A stretch of DNA of 64,000 nucleotides, taken from IMG/VR virus record IMGVR_UViG_3300010403_000705, positions 62,001 to 126,000 of that record. The stretch is one strand, 5' to 3'. Positions 1 to 6,449 of this stretch are shown piece by piece. Position numbers and translations under genes: made by a program. Origin of the DNA: a virus. The notes beneath the pieces were generated by a model that saw only the letters and a program-made list of their open reading frames with translations, was not told where the DNA came from and made no database searches. Within the stretch, counting starts at the first letter, position 1, and every line of letters starts with the position of its first letter.

Positions 1-1
1 A

Positions 2-730
2 TTAATTAATTGTATTGGTAAAACTGGCGTACCCAATGTAGATTGGTGTGAATCTAATAAAGAAATTACTGCTACCACTAATACTGCACTTCCAATCTTA
101 TTGGCTGAAAAATGCAGCAAAAAATCAGTACATCTAATAAATATAGGTTCTGGATGTATTTATTTCGGAAAATCCTCTAATATTTATCTTGGTTCGAGTC
201 GAATAGAACATTCAGCTTCTGATATTGGTTGGAAAGAGAATGATTTTGCTAATCCAAAATCATTCTATTCTAGAACCAAATACGCTTGTGATTTAGTTTT
301 AGAGGATATGCCTCATGTAACTACTTTAAGAATTCGAATGCCTATATCAGAAAAAAATCATCCTAGAAATCTAATTAATAAATTAATAGGATATAAACAA
401 ATTATTGATATCCCTAATTCAGTTACTTTTATCAAAGATTTACAGAACTGCGTACAATGGTGTATTGAAAATAATAAAAGCGGTATTTTTCATGTTACTA
501 ATCCACAACCTTTAAGTGCAGTTCAAATTATGATGGAGTACAAAAAGTATGTTCCAGAACATACTTTTGAAGTTATTACCGAGCAACAATTAGATAATTT
601 AACTATTGCAAAAAGATCTAATTGTATATTAAATACGGATAAGTTAAGAGAAGCTGGGTTCGAAATGACACCATCACATGATGCACTTTCCTATTGTATG
701 GCTAAATATATTTTAAATAAAAATTTTTAA
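2..730 (+). CDS. NAD-dependent sugar-nucleotide epimerase/reductase-like protein (RmlD-like), 5' end outside the window
   Basis: The reading frame is open to the left edge, so the gene starts upstream; 242 residues are visible. The first visible residues contain GKTGVPNVDWCE, which resembles the GxTGxPNVDWCE stretch of RmlD/RHM-type extended short-chain dehydrogenases that reduce or epimerise dTDP- and UDP-sugars. The Tyr-Lys pair of the active site is seen as YSRTK. The N-terminal Rossmann glycine motif would be in the missing part. A phage copy could alter host surface glycans or make a sugar for DNA or virion modification; that role is inference. An internal TTG at 101 could be mistaken for the start, but conserved family sequence continues upstream of it. 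Confidence 0.75.
   Translation, partial: LINCIGKTGVPNVDWCESNKEITATTNTALPILLAEKCSKKSVHLINIGSGCIYFGKSSNIYLGSSRIEHSASDIGWKENDFANPKSFYSRTKYACDLVLEDMPHVTTLRIRMPISEKNHPRNLINKLIGYKQIIDIPNSVTFIKDLQNCVQWCIENNKSGIFHVTNPQPLSAVQIMMEYKKYVPEHTFEVITEQQLDNLTIAKRSNCILNTDKLREAGFEMTPSHDALSYCMAKYILNKNF
237..266. repeat. Intragenic perfect inverted repeat, 12-bp stem, 6-nt loop
   Basis: Arms AGAATGATTTTG (237-248) and CAAAATCATTCT (255-266) are exact reverse complements. The repeat lies wholly inside the sugar-nucleotide reductase-like gene and has no following T-run, so it does not look like a terminator. Confidence 0.85.
543..568. repeat. Intragenic near-palindrome, 12-bp arms
   Basis: Arms AAAAGTATGTTC (543-554) and GAACATACTTTT (557-568) are exact reverse complements around two bases. 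It is the second such repeat in the same gene. Confidence 0.85.
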
Positions 731-744
731 TTTGGAGAATAATT

Positions 745-939
745 ATGTCTAATAAAAATGTTACTATCGATTTGAAATCTAGAAAAGATGTTGACGGTCA
801 AGTCTTTTATGTTGGTAAAATTAAAGCTCCTGTTTTAATTGATTGTTCAATGGGCGCTGTATTTTTGGTTTTTGTGGCTGATAAAGGTGAAGAACAATTA
901 CAAATTGCTTTAATGGATAATAAAGAATTAGATGAATAA
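745..939 (+). CDS. Small hypothetical protein (64 aa)
   Basis: The ATG follows a GGAGA ribosome-binding site with good spacing. The protein is short, has no cysteines suggesting a metal site, and alternates hydrophobic and charged residues as in a small beta-rich domain (LIDCSMGAVFLVFVAD in the middle). The stop codon overlaps the next start (TAATG), which indicates translational coupling. I do not recognise the family. Confidence 0.6.
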   Translation: MSNKNVTIDLKSRKDVDGQVFYVGKIKAPVLIDCSMGAVFLVFVADKGEEQLQIALMDNKELDE

Positions 940-1220
940 TGTCTTTTCATTTTGAAGATCTGTGGGAGCTGTGCGAAAAGTTACACCCAACCTCTTATCA
1001 TACAACTTCAGTTCAATCAACTATAGATGAATTATTAATAAAAATTAATTTATACAAGGCAGTTGATCAAAAATTAGAATTAAGTGAAGATGAGAGAGGG
1101 AAAATAAAATCTCGATTATATGGTGAAATTTTATTTTCCCTCACTAATTTGTCAGTAATAGACAATATTAATGTTTTTGAGTGTTTAGTGAATTCTTATA
1201 ATTATCGTATAGATAAATAA
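939..1220 (+). CDS. Small hypothetical protein (93 aa)
   Basis: Starts on the ATG that overlaps the stop of the preceding gene. The product looks all-helical and acidic, with no recognisable motif. Its second half holds a 15-bp perfect inverted repeat. It ends seven bases from the end of a convergent minus-strand gene, with no obvious terminator between them. Confidence 0.6.
   Translation: MSFHFEDLWELCEKLHPTSYHTTSVQSTIDELLIKINLYKAVDQKLELSEDERGKIKSRLYGEILFSLTNLSVIDNINVFECLVNSYNYRIDK
1096..1142. repeat. Intragenic perfect inverted repeat, 15-bp stem, 17-nt loop
   Basis: Arms GAGGGAAAATAAAAT (1096-1110) and ATTTTATTTTCCCTC (1128-1142) are exact reverse complements inside the 93-aa gene. There is no T-run after the second arm. 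Confidence 0.85.
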
Positions 1221-1227
1221 AAACAAT

Positions 1228-1587
1228 TTAAACTGGAACTTCTACTACATTATAAGCGATGCCAGGTAATACATTTTGTTGTTGTAATGTAGTTACTACT
1301 TTTTGTATAGTTCTAAATGCATAATCGCTACTTTTACCAGGAACAAACTGTACCTTAACAGTATTTGAACTAGTACCAGGCGCTACTTCTAACCTTCTCA
1401 CTAAACTTTTAACTTGTTGTGGAAGGGCATTGCTGATAGCTTCTGCTTCTTTTTTTGTAGTAATTTGTGGGTTTAAAGAAGCGGGTGGTAAAGCATCGCC
1501 TAACGATTGAGCGATTTTTGTGATTATTTGTTGTTGTTGCGCAACTACTTTAACCAATTTGCTGATAATTTCTTTATCTTTTGACAT
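1228..1587 (-). CDS. Hypothetical protein, isolated minus-strand gene (119 aa)
   Basis: One of only two convincing minus-strand genes in the window. The start is preceded on its own strand by AAAGGGATAAC, which contains a usable GGGAT-type ribosome-binding site. The N-terminus is a predicted amphipathic helix rich in Gln (VVAQQQQIITKIAQSLG), followed by a linker and an alpha/beta region ending YNVVEVPV. No family is recognised. Standing alone against the main transcription direction suggests a separately controlled gene, perhaps with its own promoter in the 241-bp gap to its right. Confidence 0.6.
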   Translation of the reverse strand: MSKDKEIISKLVKVVAQQQQIITKIAQSLGDALPPASLNPQITTKKEAEAISNALPQQVKSLVRRLEVAPGTSSNTVKVQFVPGKSSDYAFRTIQKVVTTLQQQNVLPGIAYNVVEVPV

Positions 1588-1828
1588 TTGTTATCCCTTT
1601 TAATATAGTGCCGTTACATTTATCCATGAATAAATATCTAATAAATTCAAAAATATATGTTTTTATTAGTATTGCTATAAATAAAATTTTAGTGTAAATG
1701 TATATACCGCTCTTTAATTTTTTTATGATATTTTGTGTATTTATATAAAATACTGAAAGTAACTCTCGACAAAAAGTTGGGGACTATATAATAGGGGAAG
1801 TAGTTATATTAGAGTACGTAGGTATGTT
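1588..1828. promoter_or_regulatory. Divergent intergenic region with candidate promoter
   Basis: A 241-bp gap separates two divergent genes, so promoters in both directions are expected. On the + strand TCGACA (1766-1771) and a perfect TATAAT (1787-1792) lie 15 bases apart, a short but possible sigma-70-type pair 37 bases before the next start. A TATAAATA (1676-1683) matches the T4 late consensus, but such octamers are expected by chance in DNA this A+T-rich. No RNA gene or hairpin terminator was seen here. Confidence 0.35.
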
Positions 1829-2173
1829 ATGAAAAAAGCAAAAATAGTGAATAATTATAAGTTTAAAAACATGTCTTATAGTGATATGGTGATGTTTTTA
1901 AATAAAGAATTACCTATTAATATTAAATATAATGAAGAATTGATTAATAGAATTCATTGTAAATATCCTATACTAAGTAAGTCACAAATTAGTATGATAG
2001 TTAAACTAGTTTTCCAAAGTATTAGGGATTTTTTGGTTTTGGGTAAAATTTTGAATTTTAATAAATTATTTTTTGATACTAAATTACATTTCTTTGACTA
2101 TCGCAGAAAAGGTCGTATATTAAAAGCGTTGAAAGTAAAAATTTCAACGCCTCCGCCAATAAGGAATTTATAA
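1829..2173 (+). CDS. HU/IHF-like DNA-binding protein
   Basis: Residues about 40-114 follow the HU/IHF pattern: a helical part (INRIHCKYPILSKSQISMIV), a second helix leading to LGKILNFNKLFFD in the place of the family's GxxVxIxGFGxF, a basic segment like the DNA-binding arm, and a closing segment with prolines. It differs from true HU in losing the glycines of the GFG turn, so the match is structural rather than close. HU-type proteins bend and coat DNA. A second, clearer HU-like gene lies 1.3 kb downstream in the same run of genes. A candidate promoter precedes it. Confidence 0.5.
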   Translation: MKKAKIVNNYKFKNMSYSDMVMFLNKELPINIKYNEELINRIHCKYPILSKSQISMIVKLVFQSIRDFLVLGKILNFNKLFFDTKLHFFDYRRKGRILKALKVKISTPPPIRNL

Positions 2174-2493
2174 TGGATGACGATATAAACGAACTAAGTT
2201 TTTCTTTTGATATCAAGAAAATGAAAGAGAAATTACCACAGTTCTCTTCCGTTAAATTATGTGAAATGATAGTATGTGATAGATATTTTAATATGGGTCA
2301 AAATATTTCTATCCATTGCATGGAAGAATTATCGTTGCGTCGACAAAAAGGTGATCTTTTTGATTTTGAATCCTATATAGATAATAGCTACAAAGAATTA
2401 CCTTATTTAAATCTTGATACAACCGATTTAAGATCAATATTAAATCAAATTATTAAAAAAAATGAATCACCAATTAACAGAGCAAATAGTTAA
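2173..2493 (+). CDS. Hypothetical protein (106 aa)
   Basis: Start codon overlaps the stop of the HU-like gene (TAATG). The product is mixed helical and acidic and begins MDDDINELSFSF. It overlaps the next gene by 32 bases, so one of the two starts or ends may be non-standard. No recognised motif. Confidence 0.5.
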   Translation: MDDDINELSFSFDIKKMKEKLPQFSSVKLCEMIVCDRYFNMGQNISIHCMEELSLRRQKGDLFDFESYIDNSYKELPYLNLDTTDLRSILNQIIKKNESPINRANS

Positions 2494-2998
2494 ACATATT
2501 TTTTCTAACTTAGGTATAATAAAACCAGCTGTACCATTCAATGACAGATTTCAGAAACTTGTAACTAACACATTCCTTTTAAATAAAAAAATTTCATTTG
2601 AAATGGAAGATGGATCTATAGTTAGTAATAATTTATGGGGTTGTCAATTAAAGATTGACAACCAAGAGCTAAAAATCATTGTGGGAGATGTTTCAAGGGA
2701 TGTATCTGTTACAGAATATTGTTTAGTGGTTCATTTGCAAGATTATCCAATGTACGGAATATATTATATTGTTGATGCAACTGATACACAGTCTTTAATT
2801 GGTTATTCTGTAAATGGACAGCAATGGTTAGAATGTAATACTTATTTGCAAGCTACTTTTTTAGCTGCTATGGAACAAATTAAAGAACATTTTGCTTTAC
2901 CTCAACAATGTTCTTTATATGAAGTTGAATATTCAGCTTTACTTACATTTTTAGATTTTCATTCTACAATTTTTGAGAATAATGTTTATGAAAGGTAA
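2462..2998 (+). CDS. Hypothetical protein (178 aa)
   Basis: Long open frame with consistent A/T third positions. Beta-strand-like segments dominate (LKIIVGDVSRDVSVTEYCLVVHL, then IYYIVDATD), followed by a helical end. No transmembrane segment or metal motif. The start lies inside the end of the previous gene and lacks a strong ribosome-binding site. A 10-bp perfect inverted repeat (2639-2648 with 2654-2663) lies within it. Not recognised. Confidence 0.55.
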   Translation: MNHQLTEQIVKHIFSNLGIIKPAVPFNDRFQKLVTNTFLLNKKISFEMEDGSIVSNNLWGCQLKIDNQELKIIVGDVSRDVSVTEYCLVVHLQDYPMYGIYYIVDATDTQSLIGYSVNGQQWLECNTYLQATFLAAMEQIKEHFALPQQCSLYEVEYSALLTFLDFHSTIFENNVYER

Positions 2999-3458
2999 GA
3001 AAATAGATAATGAATTCTTAAGTGAATTCATTTCAAATTGTATTAAAAAGGGTCTTTTTTCTTCAGAGGAAATAGTAGGTTTAGCACAATCAAAAATAAC
3101 TGATATTGATCTTAAGATAAGAGAAGTAGAAAGCTTAAAACTTTTAAGATCTAAATTACTGGATGTAATTACTGCATTTAAAAAAACGAATAAAGATAAA
3201 AAAGATGATAATGAGTTACTCTCTTTTTATAAAATACAAAACGCACAGATATCTAAATTAATTTGTGATAATGTAAAAAATAAATTAAATATCATTAATA
3301 TGATTTATGATACTAAACAGTTTTCTACTACAGATATTATATTTTGTATTAAACAGTTATTAGAAAATAAAATAATTCTAAAAACTGAGGGTAATTATTT
3401 TATAGAAGGTGAAATGTTTGAACAATATTATTCTTTTTTGTTAAAAAGTAACAATTAA
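2982..3458 (+). CDS. Hypothetical protein with coiled coil and possible winged-helix end
   Basis: I chose ATG 2982, four bases after a GAG ribosome-binding site; ATG 2988 and an upstream TTG at 2973 are alternatives. About residues 35-65 form a charged coiled-coil-like helix (DIDLKIREVESLKLLRSKLL). The last 50 residues (STTDIIFCIKQLLENKIILK, then a short hairpin) resemble a winged helix, the commonest phage DNA-binding fold, but this is weak. It overlaps the previous gene. A 9-bp inverted repeat at 3009-3032 spans its early codons. Confidence 0.5.
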   Translation: MFMKGKKIDNEFLSEFISNCIKKGLFSSEEIVGLAQSKITDIDLKIREVESLKLLRSKLLDVITAFKKTNKDKKDDNELLSFYKIQNAQISKLICDNVKNKLNIINMIYDTKQFSTTDIIFCIKQLLENKIILKTEGNYFIEGEMFEQYYSFLLKSNN

Positions 3459-3461
3459 TGT

Positions 3462-3794
3462 ATGAAAAGTTTACCAAATAGTATTACTAAAAGAATTTTA
3501 TGGAGATATGTAAATAAGAAAATAAACAGAACTATACATCATTATCATGTGTTCAGTGTTATAACTATTCTATTTGATGAAATATTAAATGATTTAAAAC
3601 TTGGTAAGGAACTGAAGATTTTTAATTTTGGAAGATTAGTTATAAAAGAGTTACCGTCACGTAAATATTATAACATTCATGATAAAACTATAAGAATATC
3701 CAATTCTCATAAGATTTTAAGATTTATATTATCTTCAAAATTAAGAAAAGAATTAAAGAAACAATTAGATGTGGATCTTTTTTTTGAAAGATGA
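3462..3794 (+). CDS. HU/IHF-family DNA-binding protein
   Basis: The 110-aa protein matches the HU/IHF layout well: an N-terminal helix pair, HVFSVITILFDEILNDLKLG leading into KELKIFNFGRLVIKELPSRK (the family's GxxxxIxxFGxFxxxxxxxR beta saddle), the strand pair around YNIHDKTIRI, and a final basic helix. It is slightly longer than HU (about 90 aa). Such proteins bend DNA and act in genome compaction, replication or site-specific recombination. Starts three bases after the previous stop. Confidence 0.65.
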   Translation: MKSLPNSITKRILWRYVNKKINRTIHHYHVFSVITILFDEILNDLKLGKELKIFNFGRLVIKELPSRKYYNIHDKTIRISNSHKILRFILSSKLRKELKKQLDVDLFFER

Positions 3795-3800
3795 ATTTGA

Positions 3801-4184
3801 GTGAAAAAAAATCAAGAGTTATATGTGTGTAGTAGTATTTATAATAACGAAATATTATCAAAGATTATTCCCGCTTCTTCCAAAAAAGAAGCGGGAATAA
3901 TCTTTGATAATAAATTTAAAATACAAGCCCAAGAAATTCTAGGACCCTTCCTTGATGTTAAAAAGAAAGTGTTAGAAACCACAAAAATTTTGAAGTTTTC
4001 TGACAATAAAATTCATAAAGCATTTTATAATGATTGGTTAGTTAATGCTTTTTATCTATTGGAGCCTGCTGACCATGCATATCTAGTTTTTATAAAAAGA
4101 ATAGATGGTATCAAAAATAATCAACCGCCTAAAGGGACAATTATAGTACCAATACACAATTTGAGGTTTATACAAGATGAATAA
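3801..4184 (+). CDS. Hypothetical protein (127 aa) carrying a 27-bp inverted repeat
   Basis: GTG start shortly after the HU-like gene; its end overlaps the DksA-like start. The product is alpha/beta with an ordered C-terminal half (WLVNAFYLLEPADHAYLVFI). No family recognised. The codons for residues about 18-37 lie in a perfect 27-bp inverted repeat, so both arms must code in opposite senses; the protein sequence there (IIPASSKKEAGIIF) is simply what the palindrome dictates. Confidence 0.55.
   Translation: MKKNQELYVCSSIYNNEILSKIIPASSKKEAGIIFDNKFKIQAQEILGPFLDVKKKVLETTKILKFSDNKIHKAFYNDWLVNAFYLLEPADHAYLVFIKRIDGIKNNQPPKGTIIVPIHNLRFIQDE
3853..3912. repeat. Intragenic perfect inverted repeat, 27-bp stem, 6-nt loop
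   Basis: Bases 3853-3879 are the exact reverse complement of 3886-3912, with loop CCAAAA. Both arms are in the coding sequence near the start of the 127-aa gene. This is the longest hairpin in the window and cannot plausibly arise by chance. No poly-T follows, so it is not a standard terminator. Confidence 0.95.
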
Positions 4185-4527
4185 AAAATTTTTACAACAA
4201 ATGAAAGATAACCTAGTAAAACAAAAGCAAGAGTTATTAATCAGATCGAAAAACTTACCAGATATAGATATTGAAGGTGATGAAACAGACGAGGTACAAG
4301 CGAATTTATTGATTGAAGTGGCAAATCAATTATCTGCTCGTGACATTAGTAAGATATATTTAATCGACGGTGCTTTAAAAAGAATAGAAAATAATACCTA
4401 TGGATTATGTGAGGAATGTGATGATCATATTCCAGAAAAAAGATTATTAGCTAATCCATATTTTTTAACTTGTGTGATATGCGCTGAACAGAGAGAGGCT
4501 GAAGAAAAACAAAGGAAGAGGTATTGA
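4177..4527 (+). CDS. DksA/TraR-family zinc-finger protein
   Basis: A coiled-coil N-terminal half (QMKDNLVKQKQELLIRS) followed by the diagnostic C4 zinc finger: YGLCEECDDHIPEKRLLANP then CVIC near the C-terminus. DksA-family proteins insert their coiled coil into the secondary channel of RNA polymerase and, with or without ppGpp, change promoter choice. At 116 aa it is between TraR (about 70) and DksA (about 150). Whether the acidic coiled-coil tip residues of DksA are kept is unclear. It lies directly ahead of the ClpR/ClpP pair and is likely co-transcribed with it. Confidence 0.75.
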   Translation: MNKKFLQQMKDNLVKQKQELLIRSKNLPDIDIEGDETDEVQANLLIEVANQLSARDISKIYLIDGALKRIENNTYGLCEECDDHIPEKRLLANPYFLTCVICAEQREAEEKQRKRY

Positions 4528-4528
4528 T

Positions 4529-5113
4529 TTGAATACTATTGTTACGGAAGCTACTGAACATGGCGAAATGCCTATCGATATTTATCAAAAATTGTCTAAT
4601 GATAGAATATTATTTATATGTGATGTAATAGATGATAAATTAGCTACTGATATAGTTGCTACCCTCTTATTAAAAGATCTAGAAGATTCTGAGAAAAAAA
4701 TAACCCTTTTTATAAATTCTGAGGGAGGTGATATAAGGAATGTTCTTATGATTTATGATATGATGTGCTTAATACAAGCCCCCATAGAAACGGTATGTAT
4801 TGGTGCAGCTATGGATGAAGCTGCAATAATATTACTTGCTGGTACACAGGGTATGAGATTAGCTACTCCCAATTCGATAATATCTATAAGTCAATTAGTT
4901 CATGATTGGACAAGTTATTCTGATCTAACAGATGCAAAGAAAATTCTTGATCGATCTATGCAAGATAACAAAAAAATGATGGATATAATTGCTAAAAGTG
5001 TTGGTAAAACATTAAAACAGGTCATTGAGGATTTTAATAGGCGAGTTTTTATGAATTGTAACCAAGCAGTTAAATATGGCTTAATTGATAAGGTGGTTGT
5101 TTTTAACAAATGA
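4529..5113 (+). CDS. Catalytically inactive ClpP paralogue (ClpR-like)
   Basis: Clear ClpP fold: SEGGD strand region, IYDMMCLIQAPIETVCIG, and a final NQAVKYGLID. All three catalytic positions are changed. The nucleophile segment (family GxAxSMGA) reads GAAMDEAA with Asp for Ser, the His segment (family IMIHQP) reads ISISQL, and the Asp before the last motif is not conserved. It cannot be a serine protease. ClpR subunits of cyanobacteria and plastids show the same pattern and assemble with active ClpP. The TTG start is supported by GGAAGAGG upstream. Its end overlaps the active clpP start by four bases, which favours coupled translation and a joint complex. Confidence 0.8.
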   Translation: MNTIVTEATEHGEMPIDIYQKLSNDRILFICDVIDDKLATDIVATLLLKDLEDSEKKITLFINSEGGDIRNVLMIYDMMCLIQAPIETVCIGAAMDEAAIILLAGTQGMRLATPNSIISISQLVHDWTSYSDLTDAKKILDRSMQDNKKMMDIIAKSVGKTLKQVIEDFNRRVFMNCNQAVKYGLIDKVVVFNK

Positions 5114-5709
5114 AAACAAAAATGAAAGATCACGATGATCAAGATAACTTGGATAATATTCCAATTTTTCCGGGTTATGTAGAGACTTACATTAAACTAG
5201 CAAAAGATAGAATCATTTTCTTAAACGAAGATGTGACAAAGCAAGCTGCTGCTAATTTATCAGCTCTTTTGTTATATTATGATAATGAAAATTCTGATGA
5301 AAGTATTAGTATTTACATTCATTGTAGTGGGGGAGATGCTGCGGGATTAGTAAATATTTATGATGTTATGCAAATGATAAAATCACCTATCAAAACTATA
5401 TGTATTGGCAAGTGTTATTCTGCGGGTGCTATAATTTTGGCTGCTGGAAACGTTGGTGAAAGGTATGCATTTAAACATTCTAAGATTATGATACATGGCG
5501 TTCAGGCAGGTTTTCCAATTTTAGGTCATGATATAACGAACTCAAAAAGCTATTATGATTTTCTAAAGGATAGTAATGATAAGATAATGAAGATATTAAG
5601 TGATCATACTGGACATTCCTTAGAAAAAATTAAGCAAGATTGTTTAAGAGATGTTTGGTTAGACGCTAAACAGGCATTAGATTATGGTTTAATTGACGAA
5701 ATATTATGA
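5110..5709 (+). CDS. clpP: ClpP protease subunit, catalytic residues intact
   Basis: Full-length ClpP (199 aa). The nucleophile Ser is in TICIGKCYSAGAIILAAG, the His in SKIMIHG, and the Asp in RDVWLDAKQALDYGLID. The SGGD strand-turn is present. ClpP forms a 14-mer chamber that degrades proteins fed by ClpX, ClpA or ClpC. No Clp ATPase is visible in this window, so it may use the host unfoldase. The start overlaps the ClpR-like stop (ATGA). An N-terminal extension of about 20 acidic residues replaces the usual short propeptide. Confidence 0.9.
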   Translation: MKTKMKDHDDQDNLDNIPIFPGYVETYIKLAKDRIIFLNEDVTKQAAANLSALLLYYDNENSDESISIYIHCSGGDAAGLVNIYDVMQMIKSPIKTICIGKCYSAGAIILAAGNVGERYAFKHSKIMIHGVQAGFPILGHDITNSKSYYDFLKDSNDKIMKILSDHTGHSLEKIKQDCLRDVWLDAKQALDYGLIDEIL

Positions 5710-6122
5710 ATAATTTATCTTTAGTATCTTTCGTTGGAGTAGATCTTCGAACAAATTTTGAAGATCTATTATCTTTTCATAACAAAAATATAAAATATGA
5801 ATTTGGTGTTTTATATTCCGACTCTAAAAATGGATTATATCAAAGATACCCTGACTATAAGTTTTCAGAGAGATTCTTAAGGTGGTGTCAAAATAATAAA
5901 GTTAATTCTTCTTTGCATCTATGCGGGACATCTATAGATAAATTCTTAAATGAAGAAGATATTATTATGAATTTATGTTTAATTGCTGATCGCATACAAT
6001 TAAACATAAATATAAAAAAATATGATAATTTTGATATATTAAGCGATAATATACTAAAGATTAGTAAAAAGAATAATTATAGTATTATTTTACAAGATAA
6101 TCAAACAAAAAAAAGAGTTTAA
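5706..6122 (+). CDS. TrpF-like TIM-barrel protein, N-terminal part (frame broken at A8)
   Basis: Begins with barrel-type strands: LSLVSFVGVD, then EFGVLYSDS, LHLCG and RIQLNI, in the order seen in phosphoribosylanthranilate isomerase-like proteins. The frame ends at TAA 6120-6122 just after a run of eight A (6107-6114). Moving one base forward in that run continues in frame into the following gene, which supplies the missing strands. Together they give about 237 residues, a normal size for this fold. Cause unknown: mutation, polymerase or ribosome slippage, or a homopolymer sequencing error. The start overlaps the clpP stop. Confidence 0.5.
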   Translation: MNNLSLVSFVGVDLRTNFEDLLSFHNKNIKYEFGVLYSDSKNGLYQRYPDYKFSERFLRWCQNNKVNSSLHLCGTSIDKFLNEEDIIMNLCLIADRIQLNINIKKYDNFDILSDNILKISKKNNYSIILQDNQTKKRV

Positions 6123-6132
6123 TAAGCTTTTT

Positions 6133-6417
6133 TTGTCAAAGATAGATCAGGATTTTCCTTTATCATTATTATACGATTCTTCTGGTGGTTTTGGCAGGCA
6201 GATTAGTAAAGTATCTGCACCAGATAATAAGTTTTTCACTGGTTATGCTGGCGGAATTAACCCATCCAATGTGCAGAAGATAATTTCATTAATAGATATG
6301 AGTAATATTAATAATAAACCATATTATATTGATATGGAATCTGGAATAAGAATTGATAATATATTTTCTATTTCAGAATGTAATAAGATAAAAGCTTTAA
6401 TTGAGGCTCGAATCTAA
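6133..6417 (+). CDS. TrpF-like TIM-barrel protein, C-terminal part
   Basis: Contains the end of the barrel: LLYDSSGGFGRQ, then GYAGGINPSNV and YYIDMESGIRIDN, matching the substrate-phosphate-binding GG and late strands of TrpF-like proteins. As a separate gene it would start at TTG 6133 without a clear ribosome-binding site. The frame is open further upstream through the A8 run into the preceding gene, so it is best seen as the second half of one broken or slippage-dependent gene. Confidence 0.5.
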   Translation: MSKIDQDFPLSLLYDSSGGFGRQISKVSAPDNKFFTGYAGGINPSNVQKIISLIDMSNINNKPYYIDMESGIRIDNIFSISECNKIKALIEARI

Positions 6418-6429
6418 AACTAACAATAG

Positions 6430-6448
6430 CAATAATCACCTATTATTG
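6430..6448. promoter_or_regulatory. Hairpin immediately before a start codon
   Basis: CAATAAT (6430-6436) and ATTATTG (6442-6448) pair around CACCT, one base before ATG 6450. No normal ribosome-binding site precedes this gene, so the hairpin may affect initiation. Weak evidence. Confidence 0.3.
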
Positions 6449-6449
6449 T

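Noticed and set aside
1676-1683. TATAAATA octamers like T4 late promoters (also 26582 and 45658)
   Set aside because: In DNA this A+T-rich many such octamers are expected by chance, and most structural gene runs lack one at the right distance.
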